Virus record (IMG/VR): IMGVR_UViG_3300048065_000515
Coordinates: 1-27,490 of that record
Reading direction: 5' to 3' (one strand)
DNA: 27,490 bases
From: a virus
Part shown: positions 23,028 through 27,490 of the stretch, one piece after another
How positions within the stretch are numbered: position 1 is the stretch's first letter
How the letters are laid out: each line of letters starts with the position of its first letter
Position numbers and translations under genes: made by a program
The notes under the pieces: generated by a model
What the model was told of the DNA's origin: nothing
Databases searched by the model: none
Seen by the model: the letters and a program-made list of their open reading frames with translations, nothing else

Positions 23028-23475
23028 CTTTTAGCCTCTCATACTCGCCCATAGCCTCTAATATCAAGCCTTTTTGTGCCGCGAAGGCTTGAAACCATTC
23101 CATAAACATAAACATTTCGCCTCGGTCATACTTACTGGTAGACTTCAAAACGAATGCAGATACCCCTGTATCAATATTTGTGACTCTCTGACATAGCCAA
23201 TCCCACTTCATATCCTGATAGCAGCCCTGCTTAGCCAGCAGCTTGATTGCCTCTATGTCTTCATCAATAACTTGCTTTGTCTTTTTATTTAGACGCATTC
23301 CAGCGTATTCTCTAAACCAAATATGCAATAAGGCACTCTGGGGAAGACTCCTTTCAGACACTGATTTTACAATGACCTTAAGAAGCTTCCCCTCCTCTAT
23401 AGCACCGTCAAGATAGGTGACGAATGTATCAACGCTATCCTGATTGCTAGGGTTTATAATAAATTCGGTCGCCAT
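23011..23475 (-). CDS. NinB-like recombination protein (putative)
   Basis: This 154-aa protein contains SERSLPQSALLHIWFREYAG (residues 40-59), comparable to the R(S/T)xxQNALxHxWF core of NinB/Orf-like phage proteins. The C-terminal TSKYDRGEMFMFMEWFQAFAAQKGLILE is typical of their end. Lambda Orf/NinB binds ssDNA and SSB and helps the annealing protein load. Here SSB-like and ERF genes lie upstream in the same operon, which supports that role. It starts in a TAATG overlap. Confidence 0.6.
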   Translation of the reverse strand: MATEFIINPSNQDSVDTFVTYLDGAIEEGKLLKVIVKSVSERSLPQSALLHIWFREYAGMRLNKKTKQVIDEDIEAIKLLAKQGCYQDMKWDWLCQRVTNIDTGVSAFVLKSTSKYDRGEMFMFMEWFQAFAAQKGLILEAMGEYERLKDETNQ

Positions 23476-23852
23476 TATTTCTTGACCTTTTTCTCTGTTT
23501 TCTTTTTGTAGATTAGATTTTTTATCTTACGGTAGGTAACTTTTTCGGTGATTAAGTCATAACAACGGCTCTTCGGGTTATCAGCTAATATAACCCACTC
23601 ATCCTCCTTAACACCTTCCCTAATAGCTAACATTGCTAAAGTTCCGAATGCGTCTAGCCGATGAATGCCCCTTGGATTATCCCGGACTTCTGACATTCTC
23701 CAAGCACCTTCAGGTCGGTTATAGGTAGAGGTTTTGTTACGCCAAGGCTCTACTTCTATAGCAGAACCCCGGTCGTATCTACCTTTCAACCCTAATGACT
23801 CTAAGGTATTTGTATTACCGTGAGAGTCGGTTTTTCCGTGAGCAGTAACCAT
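23475..23852 (-). CDS. Unknown basic protein between SSB and NinB-like genes
   Basis: This 125-aa protein has an excellent AGGAGG before its ATG. The middle contains GRYDRGSAIEVEPWRNK and RGIHRLDAFGTLAMLAIREGV. The end is strongly Lys-rich (KIKNLIYKKKTEKKVKK). I recognise no family. A nucleic-acid-binding role is suggested by the basic tail and the company it keeps (SSB-like and NinB-like genes), which is weak evidence. Confidence 0.5.
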   Translation of the reverse strand: MVTAHGKTDSHGNTNTLESLGLKGRYDRGSAIEVEPWRNKTSTYNRPEGAWRMSEVRDNPRGIHRLDAFGTLAMLAIREGVKEDEWVILADNPKSRCYDLITEKVTYRKIKNLIYKKKTEKKVKK

Positions 23853-23861
23853 AACTGCCTC

Positions 23862-24131
23862 CTAGAATGGTATGTCATCTTCAAAGCTTGGTGCTGGCTC
23901 AGCCTGTTTCTGAGTCATACCTTGAATAATCTCAGGTGCTTTGCTTTCTTTCTTCCTGACATTCAGCTTCATATAAGCAGTGCCAGCCTTTGACTTGCGG
24001 ACTGCTGCACCGATCCAATACTCAACACCCTCAATATCAATAGTGCCTTTGTAATCATCGTGCCAATCTTCGGCTTTCTCGCCTTGCTCTTTAAACAAAA
24101 CGCCTTTATTAGTGTTGTCATACTGTTCCAT
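23862..24131 (-). CDS. SSB-like protein with SSB C-terminal tail
   Basis: This is a compact 89-aa protein. Residues 4-60 (YDNTNKGVLF, DYKGTIDIEGVEYWIGAAVRK, AYMKLNV) form a predicted small beta-barrel like those of phage SSB/DUF736-type proteins. After a Gln/Pro linker it ends exactly in FEDDIPF, the acidic-hydrophobic tail by which bacterial SSB recruits partner proteins. It is shorter than cellular SSB (about 160-180 aa). GAGGAA lies 6 bases before the ATG, and a candidate RNA pseudoknot ends 18 bases upstream of that site. It works with the ERF and NinB-like proteins in ssDNA handling. Confidence 0.72.
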   Translation of the reverse strand: MEQYDNTNKGVLFKEQGEKAEDWHDDYKGTIDIEGVEYWIGAAVRKSKAGTAYMKLNVRKKESKAPEIIQGMTQKQAEPAPSFEDDIPF

Positions 24132-24160
24132 TTTTTATTCCTCAAGTAGTTAAAATAAGT

Positions 24161-24216
24161 GCTGGTAGTTAGGCTTACGCTGACCAGCAGCAGCGCAAAG
24201 GAGTGATGCCTAACTA
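24161..24216 (-). promoter_or_regulatory. Candidate RNA pseudoknot in the SSB leader
   Basis: In the transcript, an outer 9-bp stem (24208-24216 with 24166-24174) encloses an inner 5-bp stem (24191-24195 with 24178-24182). The 8-nt loop of the inner stem (24183-24190) contains GCUGGU. That can pair with ACCAGC at 24161-24166 downstream of the outer stem, forming a pseudoknot with one shared base. The 5' arm includes the stop codon of the upstream HTH gene. The element ends 18 bases before the SSB ribosome site. Confidence 0.55.
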
Positions 24217-24437
24217 TCGTCTTCTGGTAAATACCATTCTGCTACCCGGCATTTCTTTTCCCAGCGATTAAATACAATTTTATCCTTTGTTTTGATGGGC
24301 AAGCCACCTGATCTTAACTCAGCTATCCTTGCTGTCGGATTCATTATCCCGAGCTCCAGATACGCTATCTTTCGGGTAAGCTTTTTCCCACTCTCCAGAT
24401 AGTCTTTCACTCTCTCGCACTGCGTTGCTACTTTCAT
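24210..24437 (-). CDS. Small helix-turn-helix protein (HTH_39-like)
   Basis: This 75-aa protein is read from the ATG at 24437, which has AGGAG six bases upstream. A longer frame from 24491 adds a hydrophobic leader without a site. TQCERVKDYLESGKKLTRKIAYLELGIMNPTARIAELRSGG has the layout of a small winged HTH (Q.xRVLxYL..G..LT...A...GI....ARIxxLR). It ends VAEWYLPEDDS. It probably binds DNA, and may regulate the early operon. Its stop codon is inside the outer stem of the SSB leader structure. Confidence 0.68.
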   Translation of the reverse strand: MKVATQCERVKDYLESGKKLTRKIAYLELGIMNPTARIAELRSGGLPIKTKDKIVFNRWEKKCRVAEWYLPEDDS

Positions 24438-24528
24438 TTTTCTCTCCTTTTTTACCAAAAATACGATCAAATTCACTGTTAAACTTATCACGGTTATAAG
24501 GCCGCTGGTCTATACCTTTATGCCCCAT
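24319..24528 (-). CDS. Small protein overlapping the HTH gene in another frame
   Basis: This 69-aa frame starts at an ATG in a TGATG overlap with the upstream stop, after AGGGG. Its N-terminal MGHKGIDQRPYNRDKFNSEFDRIFGKK looks like a conserved phage small protein. Without it, 90 bases would be empty. The C-terminal 40 residues are Ser/Glu/Asp-rich, overlap the HTH gene by 119 bases in a different frame, and look less constrained. Function is unknown. Confidence 0.55.
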   Translation of the reverse strand: MGHKGIDQRPYNRDKFNSEFDRIFGKKGEKNESSNAVRESERLSGEWEKAYPKDSVSGARDNESDSKDS

Positions 24529-24755
24529 CACTCACCCCTTATTTTTTGACATTCAATTAATAAGGTTAAGCAGTCTTTATGTAAGCTTAAAAGGTTATCT
24601 GCTGCATCAAGCAGCCAAAACCTATCTTGATCAGGTATAACTTCTGCAGCCTCATCATAGATCCTGACTAGCTTCTTAGCTAAGTCTTCACTATCCTCAA
24701 AAAGCTCTAGCCGCTTGGCAAATTTAGCAATAGGCAACTCATAAACATTACTCAT
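24528..24755 (-). CDS. Small acidic helical protein, unknown
   Basis: This 75-aa protein has AGGAG six bases before its ATG. It is helical and acidic (EDSEDLAKKLVRIYDEAAEV, LLDAADNLLSLHKDCLTLLIECQ). It lies one base downstream of the ERF stop and overlaps the next start. It has no known motif. Its size and helicity would suit a small adaptor or inhibitor protein, but nothing in the sequence decides this. Confidence 0.55.
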   Translation of the reverse strand: MSNVYELPIAKFAKRLELFEDSEDLAKKLVRIYDEAAEVIPDQDRFWLLDAADNLLSLHKDCLTLLIECQKIRGE

Positions 24756-24756
24756 A

Positions 24757-25392
24757 TCACGCTCCTTTTAATAATCTGCGTTCTTCGGTTGTAAACGGTG
24801 CTGTAGATACTTTTGTGGGAGCTTTCCACATAGCCCGCTGGTCGTCTTCAGTTATTTCACCGAATGCTTCCTTGGCTAGCTGAACATTCTCCGGGGTCGG
24901 GTCAGATAGGTAACTGGTCACAGCGTTAACTGATACCTGATTTCTAAATACCGCCTCAGCGCATAGCTCAGCCTCTGACGGCTCAGCCGGCTTTCCCCGC
25001 ATCATCGCAGCCTCGGCATCCGAATCTGCAACTGGAAGCCCTAGGACGCTGGATAATCCATACCTTCGAGCATACGAGAGGCAAGCCCCGGCGGCTTGTG
25101 GGTCTGACTTAACCATCGGCATAGTGAATTCATTGCTCATCCACTCGCCGCTTTTATGCATCAGGATTGTTTCAACGCCGATGCCGTTACCGCCAGCACT
25201 GGTAATTGGAAACTGCACATAGCTAAGGCCATTTGCACACAAGGGGTCTTTAATTGCCTTGATGACGGATGTCAGGTCGGCATAAGTTGATTTAAAGAAG
25301 GGGTTTTTGCTGTCTTTGACAGCTCCACCCATTTGCTGTTGCGCTTGATTGAGTGCAAGCGCAAGATTTGCAATACTTTCTGATTTATTCAT
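24757..25392 (-). CDS. erf: ERF-family single-strand annealing recombinase
   Basis: This 211-aa protein has clear ERF hallmarks: KNPFFKSTYADL (30-40), LCANGLSYVQ, the strand pair VETILMHKSGEW (73-84), SDPQAAGACLSYARRYGLSSVLGL (96-119) and SDAEAA. ERF proteins form rings that anneal complementary ssDNA during circularisation and recombination-dependent replication. The C-terminal third is variable and Glu/Ala-rich, as usual. It is surrounded by SSB-like, NinB-like, NinG-like and nuclease genes, forming a recombination operon. GAGGAAGAGG upstream of the ATG lies in the end of the zinc-ribbon gene. Confidence 0.9.
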   Translation of the reverse strand: MNKSESIANLALALNQAQQQMGGAVKDSKNPFFKSTYADLTSVIKAIKDPLCANGLSYVQFPITSAGGNGIGVETILMHKSGEWMSNEFTMPMVKSDPQAAGACLSYARRYGLSSVLGLPVADSDAEAAMMRGKPAEPSEAELCAEAVFRNQVSVNAVTSYLSDPTPENVQLAKEAFGEITEDDQRAMWKAPTKVSTAPFTTEERRLLKGA

Positions 25393-25516
25393 TTTCCTCT
25401 TCCTCCACTTCAGGCAAGCACTCTTCGCAGACCCAAATTAAATTTTTAGTTGCAGCGCAAGGCGACCAATCGTCATCCTTGAACTCATTACAGTTTTCAC
25501 AAGTATAGATAGCCAC
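25385..25516 (-). CDS. Small zinc-ribbon protein (GTG start)
   Basis: This 43-aa frame begins with GTG and reads MAIYTCENCNEF. Two CxxC knuckles (C6/C9 and C30/C33) plus C20 lie between a DDDW patch and an acidic tail. Two CxxC pairs about 20 residues apart make a zinc ribbon very likely. It fills the 136-bp gap before the ERF gene and overlaps its ATG. The start site is preceded by a run of eight G residues that acts as the ribosome site. Confidence 0.62.
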   Translation of the reverse strand: MAIYTCENCNEFKDDDWSPCAATKNLIWVCEECLPEVEEEENE

Positions 25517-25528
25517 GAAACCCCCCCC

Positions 25529-25792
25529 TTAAAACGGTAGGTTGTCGGCGTAGTGTGATTCGCGCTCTTCTTGACGATCCTGAAGCACCGGGCTTATAAA
25601 CTCAGCATAAATTAACTGAGCGAACTCAGAGTCGGTGATTTCACCATCTAAGCAGTACAATTTATCCTTGATGGTGGTCAAAAGAACGTGGTCAGTATGC
25701 GCTTCAAACGCGCCAGCCGGGATGGCTTCATTAGACTGATTAGCGATAGACTCTAAACCTGAGTCATTTAGTAAACCTTTAACCTTACTCAT
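25529..25792 (-). CDS. Unknown protein with SSB-tail-like end
   Basis: This 87-aa protein is read from the ATG at 25792, which has GGAGG five bases upstream. The frame extends further upstream, but that part lies inside the previous gene and has no site. It starts MSKVKGLLNDSGLESIANQS and contains AFEAHTDHVLLTTIKDKLYCLDGEI. It ends HYADNLPF, which resembles the DDDIPF tail of SSB proteins, though less acidic. Function is unknown; interaction with the SSB partner network is speculation. Confidence 0.55.
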   Translation of the reverse strand: MSKVKGLLNDSGLESIANQSNEAIPAGAFEAHTDHVLLTTIKDKLYCLDGEITDSEFAQLIYAEFISPVLQDRQEERESHYADNLPF

Positions 25793-26084
25793 ACCAGCCT
25801 CCGATTTCATTTTGGATTTTATCAGCGTGACGTATAGCCATACGCTCACAGCTTCTACGCAGAAGCGTATTTGAAAGCTTCTCTGCACCTTCGTGGTTGC
25901 CACTGATAGACATACGCAACAAATTTGCATAGTCGAGGTACTCGGGTAACTCATCAACTAGGGCTTCTTCAAGCCAGAAGATGATTTCTGGGTCTTTAAC
26001 ACCACTCCCGCAGTAGTTTAGAAAAAAGTCTTCGAGGTTCTTGGCAGCAGTTTCTGAGCTCCAAGGCATAGTTTGATTAGACAT
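25785..26084 (-). CDS. Unknown acidic protein, first gene after the early promoter
   Basis: This 99-aa acidic, helical protein (KNLEDFFLNYCGSG, DPEIIFWLEEALVDELPEYLDYANLL) starts right after the promoter region. GGGAGAA is upstream, within the loop of a small hairpin. As the first gene behind a putative sigma-70 promoter with an operator, it may be expressed very early. No family is recognised. Confidence 0.55.
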   Translation of the reverse strand: MSNQTMPWSSETAAKNLEDFFLNYCGSGVKDPEIIFWLEEALVDELPEYLDYANLLRMSISGNHEGAEKLSNTLLRRSCERMAIRHADKIQNEIGGWYE

Positions 26085-26108
26085 ATCATTTCTCCCTTAA
26101 GTAATGAT
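26085..26108 (-). promoter_or_regulatory. Hairpin presenting the ribosome site in its loop
   Basis: ATCATT pairs with AATGAT (6 bp) around a 12-nt loop that holds AGGGAGA. The start codon of the downstream 99-aa gene follows directly. It may tune translation. The stem is AT-rich and only marginally stable. Confidence 0.4.
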
Positions 26109-26110
26109 GT

Positions 26111-26143
26111 TGCTAACTTTAGCATAGTGCGCGTACAAGTCAA
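26111..26143 (-). promoter_or_regulatory. Sigma-70-like promoter with palindromic operator
   Basis: On the minus strand TTGACT (26143-26138) is separated by 16 bases from TAAAGT (26121-26116). These match the -35 and -10 consensus at five of six and four of six positions. A perfect 14-bp palindrome TGCTAA-CT-TTAGCA (26111-26124) covers the -10, an ideal repressor-binding position. It lies in the 73-bp gap between the initiator and the 99-aa gene. Confidence 0.5.
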
Positions 26144-26157
26144 GGCTTTTTGTTAAA

Positions 26158-26811
26158 TTAAATTCCATCAGCCCACGATGTATCAGTCAGCCGGGTAAAG
26201 GCATCCTTTTTCTTCTTCGGCCTACCTTCATTAAACTTAACAGCATTAACATACCAAGTACGCCAAGCCGCAGCATAGTTCTTAATTCTGTTGTTAGGTT
26301 TAGATTCGTGGTGGGCTGTAAATAACAACCATTGCTCATCAGCATCGAGCTCGGCTGTCTTCTTAAGCCAATAAGTAGTTGCAGCCACCCTTAACTCATC
26401 CGATAGCCCTTTATTTAATAATTGGTTATTTACTTGTTTATTTAATTGTTTATTCCCCTCTAATGGTTGCAGGGGTAGGGGTGCAATGGCTGCAGGGGTG
26501 CGGTCTAATGGTTGCAGGGGTGCAACTATTGCAGGGGTGTCAGGAATAACTGCCTGATACCTGTTAGTCGTCCCGGAATGACCACCCTCAGTGCGCTCGA
26601 TAGCAAGCCACCCAGCGTCTTCTAAGGACTTTAAATGCTTCCTTACTGTTTGCTCGGATAGACCTGTTTCTTTGCTTATACGCCCAATAGAAGGCCAGCA
26701 AAGGTCTCTCTTCGCATTCATATAGGTTCTTAAGTAGCTTGCAACGTATTTAGAGTTGCTCGGCAGTTCCGCTATCCAAATGGCTTCCAGCCAATCTATT
26801 AACTTGTTCAT
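26158..26811 (-). CDS. Replication initiator-like winged-helix protein
   Basis: Residues 17-90 of this 217-aa protein form a winged HTH (YLRTYMNAKRDLCWPSIGRIS, KETGLSEQTVRKHLKSLEDAG, then GGHSGTTNRY), the HTH_36-type N-terminus of phage replication proteins such as O- and DnaD-like initiators. A Pro/Leu linker (APLQPLD, APLPLQPLE) and a Gln/Asn/Lys segment follow. The C-terminal domain (residues 135-217) carries NRIKNYAAAWRTWYVNA, similar to helicase-loading tails. The linker DNA contains iteron-like repeats and an AT-rich tract. AGGGGAG precedes the ATG, which lies inside the upstream gene. Confidence 0.7.
   Translation of the reverse strand: MNKLIDWLEAIWIAELPSNSKYVASYLRTYMNAKRDLCWPSIGRISKETGLSEQTVRKHLKSLEDAGWLAIERTEGGHSGTTNRYQAVIPDTPAIVAPLQPLDRTPAAIAPLPLQPLEGNKQLNKQVNNQLLNKGLSDELRVAATTYWLKKTAELDADEQWLLFTAHHESKPNNRIKNYAAAWRTWYVNAVKFNEGRPKKKKDAFTRLTDTSWADGI
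26411..26539. other. Candidate replication origin (iterons plus AT-rich tract) inside the initiator gene
   Basis: On the + strand, four copies of TTGCAGGGGT (second copy CTGCAGGGGT) start at 26467, 26490, 26512 and 26529, spaced 23, 22 and 17 bases. Three are extended on the left by AATGG. Directly left lies 26411-26454, with 5 G/C in 44 bases. Iterons beside an AT-rich unwinding tract inside the initiator gene is the lambda ori layout. Confidence 0.6.
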
Positions 26812-26935
26812 AATCTCCCCTTAGTAGTGCTTTAATTTGTTTTTTGAGCTCAGGATGCTGCTGTCTGGGCGCGAAAACGCCTCTTATTTCGTAAATACCC
26901 TTCGCGTTTTGTTTTTCTCTATAGCTATTTTTCAT
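26750..26935 (-). CDS. Small basic protein upstream of initiator
   Basis: This 61-aa protein starts in an ATGA overlap with the NinG-like stop and overlaps the initiator start by 62 bases. MKNSYREKQNAKGIYEIRGVFAPRQQHPELKKQIKALL looks like a conserved phage small protein (SYRExQxAKGIYEIRGVxAP). The last 20 residues overlap the initiator. GAGAG is upstream. Its role is unknown; the basic helical part might bind DNA. Confidence 0.55.
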   Translation of the reverse strand: MKNSYREKQNAKGIYEIRGVFAPRQQHPELKKQIKALLRGDYEQVNRLAGSHLDSGTAEQL

Positions 26936-27363
26936 ATATAACTCTCAAAGTCAGTGTAAAGTGTCTCGCCATCATTCCGTTTTCCTACCAGAATCTTGTG
27001 CTGCTCCTTGTAATGCTTCGCTATCAACCCGGCTTTGTTGTCTTTCACTAATTGCTTCGCCATATTTGAGTCATTCTTACGATCTAGTAACATTTCATAG
27101 CGTGAATCACCGAGCATTAGCTTAGCCCAGTAAGTAAAGTCGTGTGGATTGGCTGACATTTTTTGATGACACCCGTAACAGTGAGAGAAGGCATTGTCAC
27201 CGTGCCACCTGACTGACTTGTTAGCGCGACCCCAATAGTGAGAGCAGTGCAAGCCAGTAGACGACCTATCGTAGACCTTAAAACATACTTCACAGGTGTA
27301 ATTTGTGCGCTCTCTGACGCATTTACTGAACCAATTATCTGCTGCATCGCGCTTAATCCCCAT
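26932..27363 (-). CDS. NinG-like recombination nuclease
   Basis: This 143-aa protein has zinc and HNH-like residues: C24-x2-C27 (YTCEVCF), HCSH at 39-42, then NAFSHCYGCHQ (57-67) with C62, C65 and H66. CxxC, CSHxxxR and NxxxHCxxCH in this order is the pattern of phage NinG (Rap) proteins. Lambda Rap cuts branched recombination intermediates. The DNA-facing C-terminus is Lys-rich. It precedes the initiator and ERF operon genes, which fits recombination-dependent replication. Confidence 0.7.
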   Translation of the reverse strand: MGIKRDAADNWFSKCVRERTNYTCEVCFKVYDRSSTGLHCSHYWGRANKSVRWHGDNAFSHCYGCHQKMSANPHDFTYWAKLMLGDSRYEMLLDRKNDSNMAKQLVKDNKAGLIAKHYKEQHKILVGKRNDGETLYTDFESYI

Positions 27364-27490
27364 TCTGCTTTTCCCTGATCTGTTTTAAAGTGACGCAGCC
27401 CAATATGACAACCTTGTATAAGTCGTTCTTTTTGTTGTACCAATTGTTTAGCGTTTCTGTTGATTGTCCGGTCAACTGAGAGACTTCTTT
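27353..27490 (-). CDS. HTH-like protein, 5' end cut by window edge
   Basis: An open frame enters from the right edge and ends at 27353, giving 45 residues. It reads KEVSQLTGQSTETLNNWYNK and then DLYKVVILGCVTLKQIREKQ. The first part looks like a helix-turn-helix of the type that recognises DNA through SQLTGxSxxTLxNW. Small phage HTH proteins with this pattern and a GC ending are familiar to me. It overlaps the NinG-like start by 11 bases. Its full length is unknown. Confidence 0.55.
   Translation of the reverse strand, partial: KEVSQLTGQSTETLNNWYNKKNDLYKVVILGCVTLKQIREKQNGD

Noticed and set aside
27117-27443. Minus-strand frame of 108 aa overlapping the NinG-like gene
   Set aside because: The NinG-like frame has the zinc motifs, and the truncated HTH frame explains the rest. 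This third frame has no ribosome site or recognisable pattern.
1-27490. tRNA genes, CRISPR arrays, insertion sequences, integrase or attachment sites
   Set aside because: I looked on both strands and saw no cloverleaf, spaced repeat array, transposase or integrase signature. Part of the genome lies outside the window.

Overview
The window is one continuous piece of a tailed double-stranded DNA phage genome. It is AT-leaning (about 40% G+C by eye), compact, and has no gap of more than about 80 bases without a gene. The order terminase - portal - scaffold - coat - head-tail connectors - tail terminator - tail tube - frameshifted tail chaperone - tape measure - tail tip is that of a long-tailed phage with a flexible, non-contractile tail (siphovirus). 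Several small accessory genes (GRPPKK-type basic peptides, a KSHVVVAKEG-type basic protein, a DUF5824-like protein) resemble genes common in phages of aquatic Gram-negative bacteria. Exported proteins, a GTA-type holin and a T4-type lysozyme also fit a Gram-negative, probably marine proteobacterial host. The host assignment is inference. No integrase or lysogeny repressor is visible.

Bases 3-21769 are the late region, all on the + strand. Bases 3-6335 hold DNA packaging, capsid and connector genes and the tail tube. Bases 6394-7088 encode the tail chaperone pair, with a textbook -1 frameshift cassette (slippery heptamer, 7-nt spacer, 8-bp stem). Bases 7064-13511 hold the tape measure, distal tail protein and central tip/hub protein. 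Bases 13512-16255 hold fibre and adhesin-like proteins. Bases 16255-18718 hold small membrane proteins and two Sec-exported proteins whose reading frames overlap. Bases 18711-20858 hold small basic proteins and an HTH-metallophosphoesterase fusion. Bases 20855-21769 hold the holin and lysozyme. Hairpins lie after the portal, major capsid and major tail genes and may set expression ratios.

Bases 21744-27490 are the early region, all on the - strand and convergent with the late region. The two strands meet in a 26-bp 3' overlap. Read in transcription order (right to left), it holds a truncated HTH-like gene, a NinG-like nuclease, a winged-helix replication initiator with an internal origin-like iteron/AT-rich block, and a promoter with a perfect palindromic operator. 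It continues with small unknown genes, a CxxC zinc-ribbon peptide, an ERF annealing protein, an HTH protein, an SSB-like protein, a NinB-like protein, a GNAT-like acetyltransferase and a PD-(D/E)XK nuclease. Together this is a recombination-dependent replication module.

Three signals stand out as least ordinary. First, a candidate RNA pseudoknot sits just upstream of the SSB-like gene, as in T4 gene 32 autoregulation. Second, four iterons next to an 11% G+C tract lie inside the initiator gene, as in lambda ori. Third, there is a nested group of membrane and exported proteins of unknown function in the late operon.
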